Positions 1 through 6,160 are shown, counted from the stretch's first letter. The stretch: 7,812 bases of DNA from Bryobacterales bacterium (GCA_003132905.1 PKZC01000426.1:1-7812), one strand, 5' to 3'. Numbers and translations: made by a program. The notes: generated by a model from the letters alone, not told the origin.

Positions 1-185
1 CATCTTGCGTGAGACAAGACTGAGAGGCCTGAGACCTATTGGACTTAAGGTATACTACTTAGTGAAGTTTATTGGCTCCGGTCTACTGCGATCAAGGGAA
101 CGGGCCGACCATATAGATGTCGGGGCTCAAGTTAGATGCTCGAATCCGCTAAGATATAGGGTCTGTCGGCCGAAAAGTGACATAG
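1..185. other. Left-edge stretch with no supported gene
   Basis: No convincing gene is visible here. A plus-strand open frame beginning at 5 has low-complexity, arginine-rich content and runs on into the first small gene in another frame, so I treat it as chance. A TATACT hexamer lies at 51-56 but has no matching -35 box at the right distance. GGCCGAC (103-109) and GTCGGCC (165-171) form a 7-base inverted pair 55 bases apart. The word ATAGATG occurs twice (113-119 and 182-188), each time downstream of GGCCGA. These could be leader or operator elements for the gene at 186, but they are short enough to be chance. Confidence 0.4.
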
Positions 186-467
186 ATGCACGAGACGGAC
201 AATTCGACGGAAGACCGTTTGATTCAGGCTCTAGAGCGATGGCTCAAGCGGCATGGGAGCCCTAACGACCCTGTTCTTCTGTCGTTGGATAATACGAGTT
301 GTTTTTCTCCCGCTGACATCGTTAGAGAGATCAAAGCTCGTTCCCCTGTCGGCATGGAGCTTCGCGATCTTTTCGAATCCGCCGCCGAGGACATTAACGA
401 AGTAATCGCCAGTCTGGATGCCGAGGTTCACGCACAAGGCGCTCATGGTGCGTCTTTTACCGCGTAA
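186..467 (+). CDS. Small acidic protein, paralogue of the protein at 700-957
   Basis: This encodes a 93-residue protein that I do not recognise by name. It has no signal peptide or membrane segment. The predicted layout is a first helix (about residues 9-24, ending ERWLKRH), a short hydrophobic strand-like piece (PVLLSL), then a SPADIVREIKAR helix, a turn RSPVGM, and two more helices ending SLDAEV. The same order of elements, with identical or similar residues (ERW..RH, SP..I..EI..R.P.GM...LF, EV..SLD), occurs in the next plus-strand gene, so the two are a tandem paralogous pair and the conservation supports real coding. An in-frame TAG ends at 185, directly before the ATG, so this start is the earliest possible. 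The ribosome site is weak (AAAAGTGA region). Size and helical make-up resemble small adaptor or effector-associated domains, but no function can be assigned. Confidence 0.7.
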   Translation: MHETDNSTEDRLIQALERWLKRHGSPNDPVLLSLDNTSCFSPADIVREIKARSPVGMELRDLFESAAEDINEVIASLDAEVHAQGAHGASFTA

Positions 468-598
468 CACTGTGTGGTTCACCCAACTTTTTCACAGATC
501 CCTCACCTCCCCGTCCTTCGCAGCACATTAAAATTCCTCGGTTCCGTCTCCTAGAATCAAGGATCATCTCGTGAATTCAACTACTTAGCCGTTACAGC

Positions 599-616
599 CG
601 CGCCCCCGGGGGCGCG
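599..616. repeat. Perfect 18-base GC palindrome
   Basis: CGCGCCCCCGGGGGCGCG is a perfect inverted repeat with 9-base arms and no spacer. Flanking bases (GCC before, CGGC after) would extend the pairing if a two-base bulge is allowed. It is not followed by a T-run, so it does not look like an intrinsic terminator. It may be a dyad operator or an RNA hairpin in the leader of the gene at 700. Surrounding DNA is much less GC-rich, which makes the element stand out. Confidence 0.6.
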
Positions 617-687
617 CGGCATATAGAATCAATGTATCGGTTGGGTAAGTGCAATCGTCTGATAGGTGGACGCGGCCGTCGCCCAAG

Positions 688-693
688 AAAGGA
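688..693 (+). promoter_or_regulatory. Ribosome-binding site choosing the ATG at 700
   Basis: AAAGGA lies 6 bases before the ATG at 700. The same frame is open back to an earlier ATG at 649, but that start has no comparable purine-rich site. The protein similarity with the paralogue also begins only just after 700, so the shorter form is preferred. Confidence 0.6.
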
Positions 694-699
694 AACCAA

Positions 700-957
700 A
701 TGAGCCGCGAGCAAATGATCGTTTCAGGGGTTGAGCGCTGGGCATCCCGGCATCCATGCGGGGACACAGCCGTATTAGTGGTAGGTTCGAACAGCTACAG
801 TCCACAAGCGATCGCGGAAGAGATTCGCTCTCGAACCCCGACGGGGATGGGGATGCTGGAGTTGTTTGCGGAGACAGCTGACCGTTATTCACTAGAGGAG
901 GTCCTGGATTCGCTTGATCGGTCCGTCATGACAGCGTTGCCGTCGGATCGCCCTTAA
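700..957 (+). CDS. Small protein, paralogue of the protein at 186-467
   Basis: This encodes 85 residues if started at the ATG with a good ribosome site. An upstream in-frame ATG at 649 would add 17 residues with no counterpart in the paralogue. Order of elements: first helix ending GVERWASRH (about 9-17), a hydrophobic strand (AVLVVG), YSPQAIAEEIRSRTPTGM (about 33-50), a LELFAETAD helix, and a closing LEEVLDSLDRSV helix. By eye about 40 percent of aligned positions are identical to the first small protein, with two short gaps around the hydrophobic strand. No signal or membrane segment is seen. Its last 32 bases overlap the displaced 3' end of the protease gene on the other strand. Function is unknown. 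A role as partner or regulator of the neighbouring protease and phosphoesterase is inferred from position only. Confidence 0.72.
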   Translation: MSREQMIVSGVERWASRHPCGDTAVLVVGSNSYSPQAIAEEIRSRTPTGMGMLELFAETADRYSLEEVLDSLDRSVMTALPSDRP

Positions 958-1075
958 GAACAATGCAGTTCGCACTTCGCGTCGCTGCCGCCCAATACAG
1001 GACGGCATTGGGTACAGTCCTGCCGGCACCGTTTCTGTAAAACTCGATGATGCTGCTGAAGGCTTGGCTCAGTTC
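926..1075 (-). pseudogene. Frame-displaced C-terminal part of the CHAT/caspase-like protease
   Basis: The protease frame stops with TGA at 1071-1069, but a shift of one base places the ribosome in a frame that continues for 49 residues to a TGA at 928-926. That segment begins ELSQAFSSIIEFYRNGAG and ends ANCIVLKGDPTATL. The closing pattern (hydrophobic strand, then GDP and a short tail) is the usual end of CHAT and related caspase-like domains, so this is real protein sequence and not a chance frame. Joining residue 144 of the upstream part to this segment gives a 193-residue protein. The join corresponds to one missing base near the GG of AGG (1077-1075) or to a -1 shift during translation. 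No classical slippery heptamer is seen there, so a mutation or a sequencing error is more likely. Confidence 0.7.
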
Positions 1076-1506
1076 CTGAGCGAATCCTGAGCAGTTGCAC
1101 CGCGCAATAGAACCGAAATAGCTCCTGCTCCGGCGGAGATGAACTGCTGCGAAGCCTTAATAGTGTAAAGTTTCCGAGTGAAGCCCACATAAGCGCGAAC
1201 TCCGGCATCAATGGCTGGGCGGGCAAGCTCAAGTCCCGAGAAGCAGGCCATTGCGATGACGAGCGCTCCCTTCGCGGCACCAATATTGTCGGTATCGACT
1301 AAACGAAAGGTCCCTTGGTTCAAGACCCAGGCATCCGGCGATCCGTGACCGAAGTAGAAAACGCCGCGTGCATTCTCGATCCCGAGCTCCACCCGCTCAC
1401 GATCCGGCATGAGATATTGCCATCGTGGCTTATCGCTCGCGTTCTCCCACCATAAGGCAATTTCCACCGCGGCCTCATCGTCCTTGGGCAGAATGGCACA
1501 GATCAA
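1069..1506 (-). CDS. CHAT/caspase-like cysteine protease, frame interrupted near its 3' end
   Basis: The uninterrupted part encodes 145 residues. The signature of the caspase-hemoglobinase fold is visible: a strand plus catalytic His in GVFYFGHGSPDAW (His54), and a strand plus catalytic Cys in ALVIAMACFSG (Cys88). The following ARPAIDAGVRAYVGFT matches the usual helix and strand after the Cys. There is no signal peptide, no repeat domain and no sensor domain, so this is a stand-alone protease domain, presumably cytoplasmic. The TTG start is chosen because AGGAGG sits 6 bases upstream. It lies 54 bases after the phosphoesterase gene and is probably co-transcribed with it. The last about 49 residues of the domain lie in another frame (926-1075), so the gene as given is probably damaged, or the base sequence has a one-base error. 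Which CHAT or caspase subfamily it belongs to is uncertain. The dyad itself is clear. Confidence 0.75.
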   Translation of the reverse strand: MICAILPKDDEAAVEIALWWENASDKPRWQYLMPDRERVELGIENARGVFYFGHGSPDAWVLNQGTFRLVDTDNIGAAKGALVIAMACFSGLELARPAIDAGVRAYVGFTRKLYTIKASQQFISAGAGAISVLLRGATAQDSLRN

Positions 1507-1512
1507 TAGGCT

Positions 1513-1518
1513 CCTCCT
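1513..1518 (-). promoter_or_regulatory. Strong ribosome site for the TTG start at 1506
   Basis: On the minus strand AGGAGG is followed by 6 bases and then TTG, the first codon of the protease. There is no ATG or GTG near this position in the frame, so this site is what decides the unusual start codon. It lies in the 54-base gap after the phosphoesterase stop. Confidence 0.7.
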
Positions 1519-1560
1519 TTTTCGAGATTCTAGATGATATCACGGAAGAAAGCCTCAAAC

Positions 1561-2889
1561 TTAATCTACGCGTAGCGTGCGGACGTGTTCCTTTTCCGTG
1601 CCGCTTTCGAGGTGATACGTCTCGTGCAGGTACGTCGCGCACGGCTGCCCATCTGCCACCTTCGCGGAGTGCAGCTCTAATTCAAGAAATCCGTGCGGCC
1701 AGTGATTCGAGTTTCCGAAGCAATCGCACCGCCCGTCGGCGTACCAACTGGGCGAACCGGGTCCTTGGAGTTGTGGCCGGGTCCACTCTTCGCGGAACGA
1801 GCCGTTGCCAACACAGGCACCATAAAACCCATTTCCTCCGCGATCATAAGTGGCACAGCCGTGCTCGTGGCCCCAATACCACGCGAAGACCTTATCCTTG
1901 AACAGATACTCGAGCTGCTCACGCAGACTATCGCCAGGATTCTTCCAGGCGGAGATGTAGAAGTGGTGGCTCATGACGACGATCCGACGCCTACCGGCCT
2001 GGTTAATTGCCGTCTGCAACCATCTCACTTGATCTGGGTCGAGCCTACCATTAAGCCGGCCGATGGATTTATCAGCATAGGAAGTGTCGAGACAAATGAT
2101 CCGCCAAGCGGGCGTATCGATCAAGAAAAACCGTCCCGGCTGGTGTGTCAATTCATCGAGCGCATGGACGAAACTTTCTCCCCCATAGTACAAGTCGTGA
2201 TTGCCGACCAGTGTGAAAACTGGTACAGGCGGATCGTGTTGAAACATCCTGAAAGGCGTCAGGAAAGATGTTTCCATTTGACCGGGACTGCCCGCGAGGT
2301 AAACATCGCCGAGATGAATGACCGCGTGGAAAGCGGAATCGAGATCTCGATTATGGCGGCTCATGATCATTTGCAGGACGCGGTCCTGAGCTTGTCCCCT
2401 GAACCCCGCATCACCCAGCACGGCGATGCGGACTTTGTCGCGATTCCAAGTGATCCCGGATTTCGGCTGGCGGGCCGCCAACGGAATCAAAGATTCATCA
2501 TTGCGATGCCGAAATGCAGCACAGAAAACTCCGAGCCACTGTACATATTCCTTTGGTCTGTCACTTAATTCATGACCGGCGCGGGCGAGTTCCAGCAATT
2601 CTGGGTCGGGATTGTCCATTATGCGACGCGCATAAAGGGCGCGCTCCAGGATTTCATCGCTATAGGTAAAGGCGTCTGGCGCATCTCCGCGGCGCAGCGA
2701 AGGATTTTCGAGGAGACGTTGGCGCGCCGCCGCCAAATCAGCCTGGTCCTCGGGGGATAACTCGCCGCTCGCGAGCGCCCTATCGAGTTCGGCCTCGAAT
2801 GCGGCGGGAGTCAGAGCATCCATCTCGACCAGTATAGAGCAGGCCGTCGGTGCTCTGCCCGGCCACTCCTTCCTCCGCACAACTTTCAA
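1561..2889 (-). CDS. Calcineurin-like metallophosphoesterase with helical N-terminal domain
   Basis: Up to 442 residues. The five metal-binding blocks of the calcineurin-like fold appear in order: GDAG (Asp160), GDVY (Asp195), GNHD (Asn230-His231), VMSHH (His308) and GHEH (His341, His343). Together they would bind two metal ions and cleave a phosphoester. Block one is GDxG rather than the commoner DxH, as in purple acid phosphatases. The first about 150 residues are a separate, charged, mostly helical domain that I do not recognise, perhaps for partner binding. No signal peptide is seen, so a cytoplasmic location is likely. A TTG at 2889 overlaps the stop of the preceding frame (TTGA), suggesting coupled translation. 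An in-frame ATG at 2823 (residue 23) is the other candidate start, and neither has a well-placed ribosome site. The protease follows directly. The substrate cannot be told: nucleotide, nucleic acid or phosphoprotein are all possible. Confidence 0.85.
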   Translation of the reverse strand: MKVVRRKEWPGRAPTACSILVEMDALTPAAFEAELDRALASGELSPEDQADLAAARQRLLENPSLRRGDAPDAFTYSDEILERALYARRIMDNPDPELLELARAGHELSDRPKEYVQWLGVFCAAFRHRNDESLIPLAARQPKSGITWNRDKVRIAVLGDAGFRGQAQDRVLQMIMSRHNRDLDSAFHAVIHLGDVYLAGSPGQMETSFLTPFRMFQHDPPVPVFTLVGNHDLYYGGESFVHALDELTHQPGRFFLIDTPAWRIICLDTSYADKSIGRLNGRLDPDQVRWLQTAINQAGRRRIVVMSHHFYISAWKNPGDSLREQLEYLFKDKVFAWYWGHEHGCATYDRGGNGFYGACVGNGSFREEWTRPQLQGPGSPSWYADGRCDCFGNSNHWPHGFLELELHSAKVADGQPCATYLHETYHLESGTEKEHVRTLRVD

Positions 2890-3104
2890 TCTTGAGGTTC
2901 GCTTTGGTGAGCCTTCCAGATGGACATGTAGTGGCTTACTCGTGGATACACCAATCTGTAATGACGGCCCACCCGGATACTGCGGGCTGCGAGGATAGAC
3001 GCTTTCGCCTCGGATAAGTAGTGGCTATACTGTCTGGCTACGGTGACAGCCGCCGCAGATAGTGTCGAAATCGACTCCCATCTTCCAGTACCGAGCGCAT
3101 CCAA
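2886..3104 (-). CDS. Unrecognised small basic protein, possibly the 3' part of a frame-broken gene
   Basis: A 72-residue frame starts with TTG and ends in a TGA that overlaps the TTG proposed for the phosphoesterase. The composition looks like protein: an amphipathic alanine-rich helix (ISTLSAAAVTVARQYSHYL, then SEAKASILAAR) followed by a basic, tyrosine-rich end (VGRHYRLVYPRVSHYMSIW). The frame is open without a start codon for 17 further codons upstream, to a stop, giving FESWSEGRFLDALG. This suggests it continues an upstream protein and does not begin at 3104. It overlaps the frame at 3038-3343 by 67 bases with a -1 offset. I do not recognise a family. It may be a separate coupled gene, the end of a broken gene, or chance. 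Confidence 0.4.
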   Translation of the reverse strand: MDALGTGRWESISTLSAAAVTVARQYSHYLSEAKASILAARSIRVGRHYRLVYPRVSHYMSIWKAHQSEPQD

Positions 3105-3343
3105 GAACCGTCCTTCTGACCAGCTCTCGAATCCGATACTGCCACGATCTCACGCGCTTCCCTCAAATAGAATCTTCCACTTCCCCTCCGCCCTGCCCCG
3201 ATTTCCTTGACACTATCCGTAAACTGTAAACGAATGCCTTTCGGCCGCCACAGCCATCCATCTTGGGTTCGTTTCGCCAAATATGAAAATATATCGTCAC
3301 CCCGCACAAAAAAACACCCCTGATGCGTCCACCGATCAAGCAC
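3038..3343 (-). CDS. Unrecognised protein, possibly the 5' part of a frame-broken gene
   Basis: A 101-residue frame starts with GTG. An in-frame TAA immediately precedes it, so it cannot start earlier. The middle section (DDIFSYLAKR, DGWLWRPKGIRLQF, RFYLREAREI) has the mix of aromatic, hydrophobic and charged residues expected of real protein. The last 25 or so residues (RSVLEDGSRFRHYLRRLSP) overlap the frame at 2886-3104. There is no good ribosome site before the GTG, and no family is recognised. It is the first frame of the minus-strand group and faces mmsA across 76 bases. If the two frames are joined by a one-base correction, they would give a protein of about 160-170 residues. The gene may be a worn-down remnant. 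Confidence 0.4.
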   Translation of the reverse strand: MLDRWTHQGCFFVRGDDIFSYLAKRTQDGWLWRPKGIRLQFTDSVKEIGAGRRGSGRFYLREAREIVAVSDSRAGQKDGSWMRSVLEDGSRFRHYLRRLSP

Positions 3344-3419
3344 TTAGGAGCGGTCGCTCGGCCTACCACTCCGTCGCCGCAGCCCGAATGGATGGCGGTA
3401 AGCTAGGAAGAGCACAAAA
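3344..3419. promoter_or_regulatory. Divergent intergenic region before mmsA
   Basis: These 76 bases separate the minus-strand group from mmsA and must hold, or lie close to, both promoters. I see no good -35/-10 pair here on either strand. AGGAAG at 3405-3410 is a ribosome site 9 bases before the mmsA ATG. A perfect TTGACA occurs farther upstream (3207-3212, plus strand), but the -10 at the right spacing (ACGAAT) is poor. Confidence 0.4.
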
Positions 3420-4883
3420 ATGATCGCAAGCCAACCTTCTGTAGAAACAGTGTCGTTTTACGTCAACGGCCAGTGGGAGAGCGCCGGAAACCGGAAGCTC
3501 ATGCCCGTAACAAATCCCGCGACAGGCGCTGAAATCGCGCAGGTAGCCTACGCCACCGTTGAGGATGTGGATCGCACCGTGCAGGCCGCGCACGCGGCTT
3601 ATCTGAAGTGGCGCGACGTGCCGGTGGTAGACCGGATGCAGCCGCTCTACCGCTACAAGATGCTGCTCGAAAAACACCACAACGAACTGGCGTCCACGCT
3701 CACCACCGAAAACGGAAAGACCATCGACGATTCGCGCGCCGAAGTTCGCCGCTCCATCCAGATGGTGGAAGTGGCGTGCGGCATGCCCAGCCTGATGATG
3801 GGCGATTCGTTGAACGACGTTTCCAGCGGCATCGACAGCCATACCATCCGTCAGCCGCTCGGCGTTTGCGCCGGCATCACGCCGTTCAATTTTCCGTCCA
3901 TGGTCCCCATGTGGATGTGGCCTTTCGCCATCGCCGCCGGCAATGCGTTCATCTTGAAGCCGTCCGAAAAAGTGCCGATGACGCCCACCCTGGCCGCCAA
4001 GCTGCTGCATGAAGCCGGGATCCCCGCCGGAGTTTTCAATTTGATTCACGGCGATAAAGTGGCTGTGGACGCGCTGCTGCAGCATCCGCTGGTGCGCGCC
4101 ATTTCGTTCGTCGGATCCACCCCTGTAGCCAAGTACATTTATAAGACCGCCGCCGCGGAAGGAAAACGCGTGCAGGCGCTGGGTGGGGCTAAGAATCATC
4201 TGGTCGTCATGGCCGACGCGAACATGCCGAAGACTGTGGAAAACATCATCGGCTCAGCCTTCGGCGCGGCAGGCGAACGTTGCCTGGCGGGAAGCGTGCT
4301 GGTTCCGGTGGGTGACGCAGCCGAACCTCTGCTGAAGCTTCTGGTCGAGAAAGTGAATGCGATGCGCGTCGGCAATGGCATCGAAGAAGGCGTCGGCATG
4401 GGTCCGCTGGTCACTAAGGAACATAAGGACCGCGTAGCGGGCTATATCGAGAAGGGCGTTGCCGAAGGCGCGAAGCCGCTGCTGGATGGCCGGTCGTCTG
4501 CGCCCAAAGGCAATGGTTTTTTCCTCGGACCAACCATCTTTGACGACGTGAAGCCCGAGATGACTATCGCGAAGGATGAGATCTTCGGCCCGGTGCTTTC
4601 CGTAATCCGCGTCAAGACTCTGGAAGATGCCATCCAGTTAGTGAACCGCTCGCCCTTTGGCAATGCCACTTCCATTTTTACCGGCAGTGGAAAAGCGGCG
4701 CGCGAATATTCGGCGCGCGTGGAAGCCGGCATGGTGGGCATCAACGTCGGAGTGGCCGCGCCCATGGCCTTCTTCCCGTTCGCGGGCTGGAAGAATAGCT
4801 TCTTTGGCGATCTGCACGCCCACGGTAAAGACGCTGTCATGTTTTACACCGAGCAAAAAGTGCTCATGACCCGGTGGTTCTAG
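3420..4883 (+). CDS. mmsA: CoA-acylating methylmalonate-semialdehyde dehydrogenase
   Basis: This 487-residue protein has the normal length for the family. It oxidises methylmalonate semialdehyde or malonate semialdehyde with NAD and CoA to propionyl-CoA or acetyl-CoA plus CO2, in valine, inositol, beta-alanine or pyrimidine breakdown. Visible landmarks are ITPFNFP (Asn157) and ILKPSE (178-183) for cofactor binding, GERCLAG with catalytic Cys288, and DEIFGPVL (Glu387). In place of the ELGGK general-base motif of hydrolytic aldehyde dehydrogenases it has ALGGAKNH (253-260), the mark of the CoA-dependent MmsA/IolA group. The C-terminus (FFGDLHAHGKDAV, then MTRWF) is also typical of that group. 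AGGAAG precedes the ATG by 9 bases. It is the first gene of the plus-strand operon and overlaps the next gene by 10 bases. The family is certain. Which semialdehyde it serves is not. Confidence 0.95.
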   Translation: MIASQPSVETVSFYVNGQWESAGNRKLMPVTNPATGAEIAQVAYATVEDVDRTVQAAHAAYLKWRDVPVVDRMQPLYRYKMLLEKHHNELASTLTTENGKTIDDSRAEVRRSIQMVEVACGMPSLMMGDSLNDVSSGIDSHTIRQPLGVCAGITPFNFPSMVPMWMWPFAIAAGNAFILKPSEKVPMTPTLAAKLLHEAGIPAGVFNLIHGDKVAVDALLQHPLVRAISFVGSTPVAKYIYKTAAAEGKRVQALGGAKNHLVVMADANMPKTVENIIGSAFGAAGERCLAGSVLVPVGDAAEPLLKLLVEKVNAMRVGNGIEEGVGMGPLVTKEHKDRVAGYIEKGVAEGAKPLLDGRSSAPKGNGFFLGPTIFDDVKPEMTIAKDEIFGPVLSVIRVKTLEDAIQLVNRSPFGNATSIFTGSGKAAREYSARVEAGMVGINVGVAAPMAFFPFAGWKNSFFGDLHAHGKDAVMFYTEQKVLMTRWF

Positions 4884-6139
4884 ATTCAGCCGGCCGCCAG
4901 CCGGTCCACACGGTTTATGGCGGCGCACAGCTTTTCAAAGCCGAGACTCCGGCCCGCTTGGGAACGCTCGCCCGAGAGCTGATTCGCAGCTACACTCCCG
5001 ATGCATCTTCCTTCGCGCAATGCCTGGGATTGCTGCCCGGCGAACTGGCGAACCGAGTCTTCGAACGCACTGTCGCCAAGCTGGAGCGCGAACCGGTGGA
5101 AGATTTTCGGATCGATTTCGAAGACGGCTACGGCTATCGATCGGAAGCCGAAGAAGACGGCCACGCTGTTTCCACTGCGCAGTTGTTAGCGCGCGCGACG
5201 GGGAAGCCGGGATTTCCCCCCTTCATCGGAATTCGCGTCAAGCCTTTCACCGAAGCGCTCCGCACACGCTCGGCGCGTACGCTCGATCTGTTCTTGAACG
5301 CGCTGTTCGAACAGACCACCCGGCTACCCGATAATTTCGCCGTCACACTGCCGAAAATCACAGTACCCGATCAAGTGAGCGATCTTGTCACCGTGCTCGA
5401 AAAGGCGGAGGCCCGCCACGATCTCAAATCAGGCGTCATCTCGATCGAATTGATGATCGAAACGCCGCAAGTGATTATCGATTCGAGCGGGTCGTGTGGC
5501 ATTCCCAGGTTAATCGAAGCCGCACGGGGACGCTGTCGGGGCCTGCATTTCGGTCCTTATGATTACTCAGCCAGCTGCAACATAGCGGCGGCCGAACAGC
5601 GGCTGGATCATCCGGCGTGCGATTTTGCCCGTCACGTCATGCAGGTAAGCGCGGCAGATCGCGGCGTGAGTCTTTCGGATGGGCCGAGCACGCTGCTGCC
5701 CATCCCGCGCCATCGCGCACCGGCGGGCGGCACCTTATCCGAAGATCAAAAAACCGAAAACCGTGCCATCGTTCATCGTGCCATGCGCCATCATTTCGAT
5801 CTGGTGCAGCGCTCGCTCGCGCACGGATATTACCAGGGCTGGGATCTGCATCCCGGCCAGCTTCCCACGCGCTACGCCGCGGTATATGCGTTCTTCCTGA
5901 AGAGCCTGGAACCGGCCGCGAATCGTCTGAAGAACTTCGTCGATAAGGCGGCGCAGGCCACGCTGGTAGGCGACGTGTTTGATGATACCGCCACCGGCCA
6001 GGGGCTGCTCAATTTCCTGCTGCGCGGCGTGAACTGCGGCGCTTTTACCGAGAAGGAAGCCGCCGCATCGGGACTCACCATCGACGAACTGCGCGGCCGC
6101 TCGTTCCTCAAAATCATGGAAGCCCGCCGCGCGACATAA
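4874..6139 (+). CDS. DUF6986 / CitE-HpcH-like aldolase-fold protein
   Basis: This 421-residue protein is related to the citrate lyase beta / HpcH-HpaI aldolase superfamily, in the group labelled DUF6986 and often called phosphoenolpyruvate kinase without proof. Landmarks are RQPVHTVYGGA near the start, DFRIDFEDGYG (77-87, the Asp-Glu-Asp-Gly of the CitE metal site), IELMIETPQ (191-199, Glu196), HFGPYDYSAS (225-234, Asp230) and GWDLHPGQLPTRY (322-334), like the CitE HPxQ element. These imply a Mg2+-dependent C-C lyase or condensing enzyme acting on a 2-oxo or acyl-CoA compound in the cytoplasm. It starts with GTG inside the last codons of mmsA, so translation is likely coupled. The N-terminus is shorter than I recall for actinobacterial relatives. 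About 80 residues after the HPxQ element form an extra C-terminal helical part. The exact reaction is unknown. Confidence 0.85.
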   Translation: MVLDSAGRQPVHTVYGGAQLFKAETPARLGTLARELIRSYTPDASSFAQCLGLLPGELANRVFERTVAKLEREPVEDFRIDFEDGYGYRSEAEEDGHAVSTAQLLARATGKPGFPPFIGIRVKPFTEALRTRSARTLDLFLNALFEQTTRLPDNFAVTLPKITVPDQVSDLVTVLEKAEARHDLKSGVISIELMIETPQVIIDSSGSCGIPRLIEAARGRCRGLHFGPYDYSASCNIAAAEQRLDHPACDFARHVMQVSAADRGVSLSDGPSTLLPIPRHRAPAGGTLSEDQKTENRAIVHRAMRHHFDLVQRSLAHGYYQGWDLHPGQLPTRYAAVYAFFLKSLEPAANRLKNFVDKAAQATLVGDVFDDTATGQGLLNFLLRGVNCGAFTEKEAAASGLTIDELRGRSFLKIMEARRAT

Positions 6140-6160
6140 TATAGAGAGTGTTAGCTCGCC

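Larger units (their letters stand above)
468..699. other. Intergenic region between the two small paralogues
   Basis: These 232 bases hold no supported gene. They contain the GC palindrome at 599-616 and, just after it, an AT-rich patch with TATAGA (622-627) that could be a -10 element, although a matching -35 box would fall inside the palindrome. No hairpin followed by a T-run is visible, so I do not call an intrinsic terminator for the first small gene. The length suggests that the two small genes are transcribed separately or with a regulatory element between them. Confidence 0.4.

Noticed and set aside
51..56. TATACT as a -10 box for the first small gene
   Set aside because: There is no recognisable -35 element 16-18 bases upstream, and the site is 130 bases from the start codon.
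5..265. Plus-strand open frame of 86 codons at the left edge
   Set aside because: Arginine- and glycine-rich composition without domain features, and it overlaps the better supported small gene at 186 in another frame.
1069..1080. Programmed -1 frameshift site in the protease gene
   Set aside because: The bases around the break (CTC AGG AAC TGA) do not form an X XXY YYZ slippery heptamer and no obvious downstream pseudoknot is seen. Mutation or sequence error is simpler.
954..1283. Minus-strand frame overlapping the end of the protease
   Set aside because: It is the third frame through this region. The domain-completing residues are in a different frame (1075-926), and this one has low-complexity Ser/Arg content.
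1693..2568. Long plus-strand open frame (291 codons) opposite the phosphoesterase
   Set aside because: The minus strand carries all five metallophosphoesterase motifs in order. The plus-strand translation shows no family motif and is an antisense shadow.
3207..3235. TTGACA-based promoter upstream of mmsA
   Set aside because: The -35 hexamer is perfect, but the hexamer 17 bases on (ACGAAT) is a poor -10, and the site is nearly 200 bases from mmsA inside another reading frame.
3363..4199. Long minus-strand open frame (278 codons) opposite mmsA
   Set aside because: His- and Arg-rich shadow of a well-conserved gene, with no motif of its own.
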